Below, one piece after another: positions 7,294-14,019 of a DNA stretch of 17,771 nucleotides. The stretch covers positions 1-17,771 of the forward strand of contig NZ_JAWWCF010000047.1 of NCBI RefSeq assembly GCF_033720595.1. The letters are read 5' to 3'. Source of the stretch: Lishizhenia sp033720595. GTDB lineage: Bacteria; Bacteroidota; Bacteroidia; Flavobacteriales_D; Crocinitomicaceae. Below the pieces are notes generated by a model. It saw only the letters and a list, made by a program, of their open reading frames with translations, made no database searches and was not told the DNA's origin. The position numbers and the translations under genes are program-made. Position 1 is the stretch's first letter, and every line of letters begins with the position of its first letter.

Positions 7294-9418
7294 AATCTTT
7301 AATCCAAGTAAGTTTATCTTTCATAACCTTTAAGCGCATAAACCCAAAGCTCACCGTTACTTCCTTGCCATTTAATTCCTCTACGGTACCATTTTGTTTG
7401 GTTTCATTCAGCTTTACAGTGCTACCAACTTTTATTTTATCTAAAAATTGATTGTCTTTTTTCTTGGTGTTATTTCGCTGTTTCTTTTGCGGTTTATTTA
7501 CGTTCTTTTTGAGTTCGATTTCTCTTTTTTGTTCGTCAATTTTAAACTTTTCTGTAGCGATATATTTTTTAACCTCTTGCAATAAACCATCATTGGCATT
7601 TTTAGACTTAGCGTTACTTTTATATTGATTGATGAAGTTTTGCAGTTTTTTTCCTTTTTGGATCAAATTGTTGTTCTTCTCATACAAGTCTTGTTGCGCC
7701 GCTAGTTTTTCTTCAAATTTCTTTTTAGAAGTTTCAAATTTGTTTTTAGCCTTGAGTGCTATTTCTTGGGCTTCGATGTGTTCTTTATTGAGTCGAGCCA
7801 AATAAGTTTTTTCGCGCTGTAACTCACTTAAAAGCTGGTCCATCTTAACCTTCTTTTCGTCTAAACGAGTTTTAGCCTCTTCAATCAACTCAATGTCAAT
7901 ACCGTTTATTTGTGCAACTTCAAAAGTAAAAGAACTTCCAGGTTGACCTAAACTTAACTTGTAAAGTGGTTCCAAGGTCTCCGTATCGAAAAGCATACAA
8001 CCATTTACAGCATTTCTAAGTTTATCGGCTTTTAATTTAATATTGGCGTAGTGGGTGGTGATAACACCAAAACACTTTTTATTGTATAACGATTCAAAAA
8101 ATACTTCAGCCAGTGCTCCCCCCAAATCTGGGTCAGATCCTGTACCAAATTCGTCAAGAAGTAGCATGGTTTTTTTATTAGCTACCTCCAAGAAGTGTTT
8201 CATTCTTTTCAACCTGTAACTGTAGGTACTCAATTCATTTTCTATGGATTGATTATCACCAATATCTGTTAACAAGGCATTGAAGAAGCACATTTTACTG
8301 TTTTCGTGAACAGGTACCAGCAAACCGCATTGCAGCATCAACTGCAATAATCCAACAGTTTTAAGGGTTATACTTTTACCACCTGCATTGGGTCCAGAAA
8401 TTACGAGCATACGAGAAAACTTATCCATACTCAAGTATTGAGGGATAGTTGGCTTGTTTGCTGCTTTGTTTTTCATTAATAATACAGGATGATAAGCTTC
8501 AATCAACTCTAGTTCTGTAGTGTCTTGTATGGCGGGAAGTACACCATCAAACATCAACGCCAAGCGAACTTTAGCTTGAATGAAATCAAACTCTGTTAAA
8601 AGTTCTTGATAGGCTTTTATCAAAGGAAGATGAATCGAAAGCTCCTTTGTAAGTGCTTTTAATATTTTAAAAATTTCTTTACGCTCATCGTCGAGTAATA
8701 ATTCTAACTCGTTGTTTAAAGGAACGTTAACTTGGGGTTCAATGTAGGTTAACCCTCCTGTTTTAGAAGATCCAACAACATTACCACTTACTTTCCTTTT
8801 GTGAGAGGAAATAACCGACAACACCCTGCGTTCGTCTAAAAAGGCTTCTCTGGTGTCACTAACCAGTCCATCCTTCATCAGTTTTCGCAATTCTCTATCA
8901 AAATTTTTATTGATTTGAATACGCGTACTTTTGATTTGTTGGCGAATTTGGAAAAGCTCTTCAGAGGCGTCGTCTTTAATTTCTCCAGATTTATCAAACA
9001 CTTCATTGATAGGGTCCGCAATTTCTTTGGTGAAATAAACATCCTTCAATAAGGCATTTAAATGAGGGTAGTCTTCTTCTCTTTTGTTAAAGAAGTAAAC
9101 CAAAGTGTTACACAACAAACTAGCACGTAGTAAGCGTCCAAAACTTTCTTTTTGTAAAGCAGAATTCGCAATGGGTAACATGCGAATTTCAGTTTTTAAT
9201 TCTTCAAAGTCTATGCGCGGAAACTGTTCTCCCTCTGTTCTGATTTGTTTGTATTCGTTGGCATTGTTCAAATCTATCAACAGCTTTTTATTACTTTTTA
9301 CTGGAGTTAAATTCAAGATGCGTTGGAGGGCAGTTTCACCCACACAAAATTCACTCATCTTTTCAATGAGGAAGTCGAACTCTAAATCTTTGTAAGTTTG
9401 TTTATCGTAATGTAACAT
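7292..9418 (-). CDS. mutS2: MutS2-family ATPase, lacking C-terminal Smr domain
   Basis: This 708-residue protein of the MutS2 family acts on branched DNA or on stalled, collided ribosomes in other bacteria; which applies here is unknown. The N-terminal 290 residues are the helical core/lever region. The ABC-type ATPase domain has Walker A SGPNAGGKS (341-349), the ABC signature-like region (about 391-400, ENELSTYSYR), Walker B TMLLLDEFGTGSD (417-429) with Asp422 and Glu423, and the His switch TTHYA (454-458). Residues 505-650 form a long, highly charged coiled coil, and the end (about 662-706) is the small KOW/SH3-like beta barrel. The protein stops there, so the Smr endonuclease domain that follows in Bacillus MutS2 (about 785 residues) is absent, as is usual for Bacteroidota homologues. 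It sits alone between divergent and same-strand neighbours. Confidence 0.95.
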   Translation of the reverse strand: MLHYDKQTYKDLEFDFLIEKMSEFCVGETALQRILNLTPVKSNKKLLIDLNNANEYKQIRTEGEQFPRIDFEELKTEIRMLPIANSALQKESFGRLLRASLLCNTLVYFFNKREEDYPHLNALLKDVYFTKEIADPINEVFDKSGEIKDDASEELFQIRQQIKSTRIQINKNFDRELRKLMKDGLVSDTREAFLDERRVLSVISSHKRKVSGNVVGSSKTGGLTYIEPQVNVPLNNELELLLDDERKEIFKILKALTKELSIHLPLIKAYQELLTEFDFIQAKVRLALMFDGVLPAIQDTTELELIEAYHPVLLMKNKAANKPTIPQYLSMDKFSRMLVISGPNAGGKSITLKTVGLLQLMLQCGLLVPVHENSKMCFFNALLTDIGDNQSIENELSTYSYRLKRMKHFLEVANKKTMLLLDEFGTGSDPDLGGALAEVFFESLYNKKCFGVITTHYANIKLKADKLRNAVNGCMLFDTETLEPLYKLSLGQPGSSFTFEVAQINGIDIELIEEAKTRLDEKKVKMDQLLSELQREKTYLARLNKEHIEAQEIALKAKNKFETSKKKFEEKLAAQQDLYEKNNNLIQKGKKLQNFINQYKSNAKSKNANDGLLQEVKKYIATEKFKIDEQKREIELKKNVNKPQKKQRNNTKKKDNQFLDKIKVGSTVKLNETKQNGTVEELNGKEVTVSFGFMRLKVMKDKLTWIKD

Positions 9419-9451
9419 CTAATTACAAAAATAATTTTAATCCTTTTCGCA

Positions 9452-9476
9452 GCTCATTTATCTTGAATTAATGAGC
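9452..9476. promoter_or_regulatory. Inverted repeat between mutS2 and 9564 gene
   Basis: A perfect 7-base inverted repeat, GCTCATT (9452-9458) and AATGAGC (9470-9476), is separated by 11 bases in the roughly 145-base gap between two divergent genes. It is placed where the upstream promoter element of mutS2 would lie if the CAAAAATA at 9426-9433 is its -7 box on the minus strand. It could be an operator or nothing. The rest of this gap shows only AT-rich sequence. Confidence 0.2.
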
Positions 9477-9563
9477 GCTTTATAAGTAAATAAATAGAAG
9501 ACGAAAAAGTTTAAAGAAATGCATATTTATTTTTTATGTATTATTAGGCAGAATACATCCAAT

Positions 9564-10157
9564 ATGCAAAAAATTAAATCAATCAGTCTAGCATTGCTTC
9601 CGATACTTGGAGTATTGGTAATCGGTGTTGCTATTTATGCCTTCTTTCAAAGTACACCCGCTTTGATTTTTGTATTTTTCTTGGTCTTAGTCTCGCTGCT
9701 GCTATCCATGGGAATCTACAAGAGATCTATGCGTAAATCTAAGGAAAAAGTAAAAGTTGTAGAAACAGATTTACCAGAAATAGAAAATGATTTGATTTAT
9801 ATAGATCCTAACAATTTTGAAGCTAACTTTTCAAAAGAAAAAGGATTGCTTTATCTGGCTGGAGAAAAGGTAGTTGATCAGGAAGTTACACTTACACAAG
9901 TAGTTTACGATAAATTGACAGATGATTTAAAAATGAGTTTTAGCTCAGGAATAAAAGTCATAGCAAAGGGTATGCAAAACATAGGAGTAGGAGATCAACA
10001 GGTGTGTTTGTTCTACTTTGATCATATGTTAATAAAGGTTGGAAAGCGTTCTAGAAGCTTCACCATGCATAAAAAAGAACTCTATGAGGTTCTCGAAGAG
10101 GAGGAGAGTCATGTTATTTTTACTCATAAGATTCCTCCACTTGTGTTTCATTGGTAG
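9564..10157 (+). CDS. Unrecognised membrane protein with two helices and cytosolic domain
   Basis: I do not recognise this protein of 197 residues. It begins with two closely spaced hydrophobic segments (about residues 6-24 and 32-49, counted from the ATG at 9564), the second followed by a very basic stretch (KRSMRKSKEKVK), so both ends should be in the cytoplasm. The remaining 140 or so residues are soluble with mixed alpha/beta pattern and no cysteine-rich or catalytic motif that I can name. An earlier in-frame ATG at 9519 would add 15 residues (MHIYFLCIIRQNTSN) before the first helix; I prefer the later one because a K-rich start followed by the helix is more typical. There is no Shine-Dalgarno at either. 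Its last 38 bases overlap the opposing gene ending at 10120. Confidence 0.72.
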   Translation: MQKIKSISLALLPILGVLVIGVAIYAFFQSTPALIFVFFLVLVSLLLSMGIYKRSMRKSKEKVKVVETDLPEIENDLIYIDPNNFEANFSKEKGLLYLAGEKVVDQEVTLTQVVYDKLTDDLKMSFSSGIKVIAKGMQNIGVGDQQVCLFYFDHMLIKVGKRSRSFTMHKKELYEVLEEEESHVIFTHKIPPLVFHW

Positions 10158-10374
10158 TTGGTGTTTCTTCTTCATTTTCAAGGAATACCAAGAAGGCTAT
10201 TAATCCAAGTAAGAATAGTATAAGAAACAATTTGGGATCTTTGTAAAGTGGTTTTTTGGGACGTTTTGTTAGACGCTTGTAGCCATGAGAAACAGTCGCA
10301 AAGTCTTTGTACTTTTTCAATTGCTCTTCAGAAGGTTCAATTTCTGATTTTCTATTGATTTTAAATTTTCTCAT
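10120..10374 (-). CDS. Small single-helix membrane protein downstream of sigma factor
   Basis: This 84-residue protein has a basic N-terminal half (16 Lys/Arg in the first 48 residues), one membrane helix at about 49-65 (LFLILFLLGLIAFLVFL) and a short acidic, Thr-rich tail (ENEEETPTTNE...). By the positive-inside rule the N-terminus is cytoplasmic. It follows the sigma factor gene with a five-base gap on the same strand, so both are probably on one transcript. Position and topology (cytoplasmic N-terminus, one helix, outer tail) recall anti-sigma factors, but it is far shorter than known families and shows no zinc or FecR motif, so this role is only a guess. The last 38 bases are also the end of the opposing gene. 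Confidence 0.75.
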   Translation of the reverse strand: MRKFKINRKSEIEPSEEQLKKYKDFATVSHGYKRLTKRPKKPLYKDPKLFLILFLLGLIAFLVFLENEEETPTTNETQVEESYE

Positions 10375-10379
10375 TATTT

Positions 10380-10937
10380 CTAGTATACCTCTTTCTTAAT
10401 TTTTTCAATGATTCTGTATAAACGCATTTTTGCGTTGGCTTCACTTATGGCATAGATACTTGCAATTTCGCGAAAAGATTTTTGTTGGAAAAACCTCAAC
10501 TCTATCAAGTCTAAATATTCTTGCTTTAGGTTATTGAGTATTTCAACAAGTTGTTCTTGCTTGTCTTGATTATCGCTTTCATCAATATCCATGAAGTCCA
10601 TAAAACTCACCACATGCTTTTCTTCCACCTCTACTGTGTAAACTTTCTTATTTTTTCTAAAGAATTGATTGATTTCATTTTGAGCTATTCGAATGAGCCA
10701 TGTGCTAAAAGCATAGCCCTTGTCTTCGTATTTCCCGATAGCAGCAAAGGCTTTAATGAAGGTTTGTTGCGTTATGTCACCCGCCAAAGCTTCATTTCCT
10801 CCCAAACGTTTGAAGGCAAACCTGAAGATTTTATCAAAATTTCTTTTGTATAATTCTCCAAATGCCTTTTCACTTTGTTTAGCAGTCTCTATGAGCTGTG
10901 ATTCAGTGAGTTGAGTGAGTTTCCGTTTCTTTATCAT
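10380..10937 (-). CDS. ECF-like sigma-70 family RNA polymerase sigma factor
   Basis: This 185-residue sigma factor has only regions 2 and 4, as in group 4 (ECF) factors. Region 2 spans about 27-97: LYKRNFDKIFRFAFKRLGG, DITQQTFIKAF (54-64) and FSTWLIRIAQNEINQFFRK (77-95, the core-binding and -10 recognition part). After a linker rich in Asp/Glu, region 4 (about 127-182) holds the helix-turn-helix SFREIASIYAISEANAKMRLYRI. It directs RNA polymerase to a set of promoters that the sequence does not reveal. The start ATG at 10937 gives a short basic leader before the first helix. The small membrane protein gene follows after five bases. Upstream is a 167-base gap shared with the T9SS cargo gene, containing an inverted repeat at 10974-10989. 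Confidence 0.93.
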   Translation of the reverse strand: MIKKRKLTQLTESQLIETAKQSEKAFGELYKRNFDKIFRFAFKRLGGNEALAGDITQQTFIKAFAAIGKYEDKGYAFSTWLIRIAQNEINQFFRKNKKVYTVEVEEKHVVSFMDFMDIDESDNQDKQEQLVEILNNLKQEYLDLIELRFFQQKSFREIASIYAISEANAKMRLYRIIEKIKKEVY

Positions 10938-10973
10938 TGTTCTTTGCAGTAGAGCGTTCTACAAGTTTAATAC

Positions 10974-10989
10974 ACTTTTAGTTAAAAGT
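10974..10989. promoter_or_regulatory. Inverted repeat in sigma factor upstream region
   Basis: A 7-base inverted repeat, ACTTTTA and TAAAAGT, is separated by two bases, 36 bases before the sigma factor start. A weak minus-strand -7-like box (TAAACTTG at 10962-10969, one mismatch from TAnnTTTG) lies next to it, so the repeat would sit in the promoter spacer. A possible operator; the AT-rich make-up means chance is a real alternative. Confidence 0.2.
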
Positions 10990-11059
10990 AACAGATTGTC
11001 ATAATATTAACTTTTTTATATCCAACCCTCGCCGTTAATCCTACGTTTTATAGGTGTGA

Positions 11060-11083
11060 AATTATTTTTAATAATTATTTTTA
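11060..11083 (+). repeat. 11-base direct repeat before the T9SS cargo gene
   Basis: AATTATTTTTA occurs twice, 13 bases apart from start to start, ending 21 bases before the ATG at 11105. The second copy includes TATTTTTA, one base from the Bacteroidota -7 consensus TAnnTTTG. It may be part of the promoter; the low complexity makes this uncertain. The remaining bases between the divergent genes show no ORF. Confidence 0.25.
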
Positions 11084-11104
11084 CGAACGAAATTTATTAA
11101 AACT

Positions 11105-12985
11105 ATGAAGAAAATTTACTTATTAGCGGGTGCTTTGGTTGGTTCTTTAGGAATCAATGCACAAGTTGCTCCTACCTATTCAAACCAAGCTCAAAAAACA
11201 GATGCTTTTAAATCAAGACCTGCATACCACGGGTTAGAGCAGTTCCAAAATAGAGCTGAAGGTGATGTAGTTTGGTCAAACGATTTTGAAACAGCTTCAG
11301 ATTGGGATCACGTTGACGGTCCAAACCACACAGATGGAGATTGGCAAATAGTAAGTGCTGTACCAGCATCTTTAGTGAGTCAAGAGCCTTCTTACGGTTT
11401 TCCTATAGAAATGAACTCTCCAACAGGTGACGTAAACTCAGGAAGTTTCGCATTCATCAATTCTGATGAAGCTGGAGGAAGTGCGACACAGGATGCTTAC
11501 TTTGAATTGCAATCAGATATCGATTTATCAGGATACGCAAACACTGCACTTTCGGTAAGTTGGTACCAAATTTTCCGTCACTTCTATGATGCAAACTACA
11601 TTGGTGTTTCTACAGATGGTGGTGCTACTTGGACAGATTACTTAGTAAACGATTTAGGAGTAAACGTTAACTCTAACGATTTAGGAGTTTTACAAAACGT
11701 ACTTTCTCTTCCTACGCCAGCAGGTGGATGGACAGCAACTACTAGAATTCGTTTGAAATACGAAGGACAGTGGGATTGGTTCTGGGGAGTTGATGATATT
11801 GAACTTTTCGAAACTTACTCTAATGATTTATCGATCAACTACTTTAGACCATTAGCAGGTAACGATCCAACAATGCATATACCATTGGATTACACATATA
11901 TTCCAACTACACAATCTTCTTTCCCTGGATTCTCAGGTCAAGCTGCATTCAAAAACTTAGGAGCAGTTGATCAAACTGATGCAGCATTGAAAATGGATGT
12001 TGTAGGACAATCTTACTCAGAAGTTGGAACTACGAAAAGTTTAGTAGCTCAAGCTACAGATACTTTCGAAGTTTCTACATTATTTGATATTGTAAGTGCA
12101 GGTGTTGGTACATACCAATTCATTGGAACACCAGATTTAGGAACTGCAACAGATGCAGTTCTAACGAATGACACGATTATCAAGGAAGCATACTACGGTG
12201 GAAACATCTTCGCTCGTGATGATGAGTCATTAAGAGGTGCTATCGGTGGTTTAGCAGGTACTTTAAATGGTCAAGCTTTAACGATTGGTAACTACATGGA
12301 AGCATTTGATGATGTAAACATCGGAATGATGAAAATGTACATCGTTGGTGCAGCAGACAACACTCCTTACATCGGACAAGAGGTTTACGGAGCTATTTAC
12401 TTATTAAATGGAGACGGAACAGCTACTTTGGCAGCAACTACAGAAGTATACACGTTAACTGATACTGATATGGATAGCTGGATTTCAATTGGAATGGACG
12501 GCGGAGGAATTGCTACAATTCCTGCAGGTACAGCATTCATCGCAACAGTGAACAACAGTGGTGGATCTACTCCAGTACGTTTCGGTATGGCACAAAGTGT
12601 TGAACAAGGAACTGTATTAGGAATTGACCCAACTTCTGCAGCAGGAGATGTATACAACTTAACAGATCCAGAAGCTATTAAAATTAGAATCTTGGAATCT
12701 GCGTTAAGTGTAGAAGAAGTTGAGGCTAACTTTAACTTAAGTGTTTACCCTAACCCAGCAACTGATAATGTAAACTTAGACTTTACATTGGCTGCACAAA
12801 CTGACGTAACTGTTACAATTACAGATATCGCAGGTAAAGTAGTTTACACAGATGCAATTGGAAGTTTAAATGCTGGTGAACACACAACTGCAATTTCAAC
12901 AAACGGATTAACAAACGGAGTTTACATCTGTAACTTCGTAGCTGGTGATTCAGTTGTTACTAAGAAATTGGTGGTTAAAAAATAA
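11105..12985 (+). CDS. Secreted protein with T9SS type A sorting domain
   Basis: This 626-residue protein has a Sec signal peptide (MKKIYLLAGALVGSLGINA, cut probably before Gln20). Residues about 55-237 form a beta-sandwich of the MAM-like/choice-of-anchor type: VWSNDFETASDWDH at the start, VSTDGGATWTDY (168-179) and WGVDDIELFE (227-236) at the end. Residues 240-540 are a long Thr/Gly/Ala/Asp-rich region of unknown fold with no recognisable enzyme motif. Residues 545-626 are the Por secretion tail (TIGR04183-like): LSVYPNPATDNVNLDF, then ITDIAGKVVY, then GVYICNF, ending KKLVVKK. It should be exported by the type IX system and be attached to or released from the cell surface. Codons look optimised (many TAC, AAC, GGA, TTA), suggesting high expression, an impression and not a count. 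It is monocistronic, with a strong terminator 21 bases after the stop. Confidence 0.93.
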   Translation: MKKIYLLAGALVGSLGINAQVAPTYSNQAQKTDAFKSRPAYHGLEQFQNRAEGDVVWSNDFETASDWDHVDGPNHTDGDWQIVSAVPASLVSQEPSYGFPIEMNSPTGDVNSGSFAFINSDEAGGSATQDAYFELQSDIDLSGYANTALSVSWYQIFRHFYDANYIGVSTDGGATWTDYLVNDLGVNVNSNDLGVLQNVLSLPTPAGGWTATTRIRLKYEGQWDWFWGVDDIELFETYSNDLSINYFRPLAGNDPTMHIPLDYTYIPTTQSSFPGFSGQAAFKNLGAVDQTDAALKMDVVGQSYSEVGTTKSLVAQATDTFEVSTLFDIVSAGVGTYQFIGTPDLGTATDAVLTNDTIIKEAYYGGNIFARDDESLRGAIGGLAGTLNGQALTIGNYMEAFDDVNIGMMKMYIVGAADNTPYIGQEVYGAIYLLNGDGTATLAATTEVYTLTDTDMDSWISIGMDGGGIATIPAGTAFIATVNNSGGSTPVRFGMAQSVEQGTVLGIDPTSAAGDVYNLTDPEAIKIRILESALSVEEVEANFNLSVYPNPATDNVNLDFTLAAQTDVTVTITDIAGKVVYTDAIGSLNAGEHTTAISTNGLTNGVYICNFVAGDSVVTKKLVVKK

Positions 12986-13005
12986 TTTCACACAATTTTA
13001 AGAAG

Positions 13006-13039
13006 TACCCCAGAGAGATCTGGGGTATTTTTTTGTTTT
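13006..13039 (+). terminator. Rho-independent terminator after the T9SS cargo gene
   Basis: A perfect 9-base stem (TACCCCAGA at 13006-13014 pairing with TCTGGGGTA at 13019-13027) is closed by a GAGA tetraloop of the stable GNRA class. It is followed by seven T, then G and four T. It is a textbook intrinsic terminator, 20 bases after the stop codon at 12985. Confidence 0.93.
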
Positions 13040-13065
13040 AAACTTCGCGCATTTATTTATTTTTG
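13032..13065 (+). promoter_or_regulatory. Candidate fabD promoter (Bacteroidota type)
   Basis: TATTTTTG at 13058-13065 matches the Bacteroidota -7 element TAnnTTTG exactly. A TTTG at 13032-13035, inside the T tract of the preceding terminator, could be the -33 element with a 22-base spacer, slightly longer than the usual 19-21. The predicted transcript would start near 13071, leaving a leader of about 20 bases before the ATG at 13091. In AT-rich DNA such matches also occur by chance. Confidence 0.45.
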
Positions 13066-13090
13066 CGCCTAAACCGATTACATAGAAATT

Positions 13091-13972
13091 ATGAAAGGAT
13101 ATGTATTTCCAGGTCAAGGAGCCCAGTTTTCAGGAATGGGAAAAGATCTGTACGATAACTCAGAAAAAGCAAAAGAACTTTTCAATAAAGCCAACGAAAT
13201 TTTAGGATTTGATATCACTAAAATTATGTTCGAAGGAACCGATGAAGAGTTGAAGCAAACGAAAGTAACTCAACCAGCAATATTTTTACACTCTACTATT
13301 TTAGCAGAGGTCTTAGGTGATTCTTTTCAACCGAATATGGTGGCAGGTCACTCATTAGGAGAATTATCTGCTTTAGTTGCGAACAAAACTTTAGCCTTCG
13401 AAGATGGATTAAAGTTGGTGTATAAACGTGCATTGGCTATGCAAGAGGCTTGTGAAAAAGAGCCTTCTACAATGGCTGCAATCTTAGGGTTGGAAGATGC
13501 AGTAGTTGAAGCTGTTTGTGAAGAGGTTGATGGAGTAGTTGTAGCAGCTAACTACAATTGTCCAGGTCAATTGGTAATCTCAGGAGCAGTTGAGGCAATT
13601 GATAAAGCATGTGCATTAGCTACTGAAAAAGGAGCGAAAAGAGCTTTGAAATTGCCCGTAGGTGGAGCATTCCACTCTCCTTTAATGGAGCCAGCTCGTG
13701 AGGAATTGGCAAAGGCTATTGCTGCTACTGAATTTTCAACGCCAATTTGCCCAGTTTACCAAAACGTTACAGCAAGTGCGGTTTCAAATCCAGATGAAAT
13801 TAAAGAAAACTTAATGGCACAATTAACTGCGCCTGTGCGTTGGACACAAACTATGCAACAAATGATTGCTGATGGTTGTGAAGAAATCGTAGAGGTGGGA
13901 CCAGGAAAAGTGCTACAAGGTCTATTTAAAAAAGTAGATAGAAAGTTTCCAACTTCTAGTGCTACGTTGTAA
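13091..13972 (+). CDS. fabD: Malonyl-CoA:ACP transacylase FabD
   Basis: This 293-residue enzyme moves the malonyl group from coenzyme A to acyl carrier protein, the first committed loading step of type II fatty acid synthesis in the cytoplasm. All key parts are visible: FPGQGAQ (6-12) forming the oxyanion loop, the nucleophile Ser88 in GHSLGE (86-91), Arg113 in YKRALAMQ that binds the malonyl carboxylate, and the catalytic His195 in GGAFHSPLM. The length is close to the family norm (about 300) and the start fits the first beta strand. It is a single gene between the terminator of the upstream gene and its own bidirectional terminator, not part of a fab cluster here. Confidence 0.96.
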   Translation: MKGYVFPGQGAQFSGMGKDLYDNSEKAKELFNKANEILGFDITKIMFEGTDEELKQTKVTQPAIFLHSTILAEVLGDSFQPNMVAGHSLGELSALVANKTLAFEDGLKLVYKRALAMQEACEKEPSTMAAILGLEDAVVEAVCEEVDGVVVAANYNCPGQLVISGAVEAIDKACALATEKGAKRALKLPVGGAFHSPLMEPAREELAKAIAATEFSTPICPVYQNVTASAVSNPDEIKENLMAQLTAPVRWTQTMQQMIADGCEEIVEVGPGKVLQGLFKKVDRKFPTSSATL

Positions 13973-13986
13973 TAAGCATTCAATAC

Positions 13987-14019
13987 AAAAAAGGCGATGG
14001 TTAACCATCGCCTTTTTTT
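13987..14019. terminator. Bidirectional palindromic terminator between fabD and the PHP phosphatase gene
   Basis: A perfect palindrome, with six A, then GGCGATGGTT and AACCATCGCC, then seven T, folds the same way on either strand: an 8-base GC-rich stem with a TTAA loop. It lies 14 bases after the fabD stop. On the minus strand the T tract overlaps the stop codon of the phosphatase gene (14018-14020), so it ends both convergent transcripts. Confidence 0.92.

Noticed and set aside
9426..9433. TATTTTTG (minus strand) as a mutS2 promoter giving a near-leaderless mRNA
   Set aside because: It matches the -7 consensus but there is no -33 TTG at the right distance, and such octamers are common in AT-rich DNA.
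12397..12657. Minus-strand ORF of 86 codons inside the T9SS cargo gene
   Set aside because: It is a shadow of a codon-biased gene on the other strand; the translation is low complexity with no start context.
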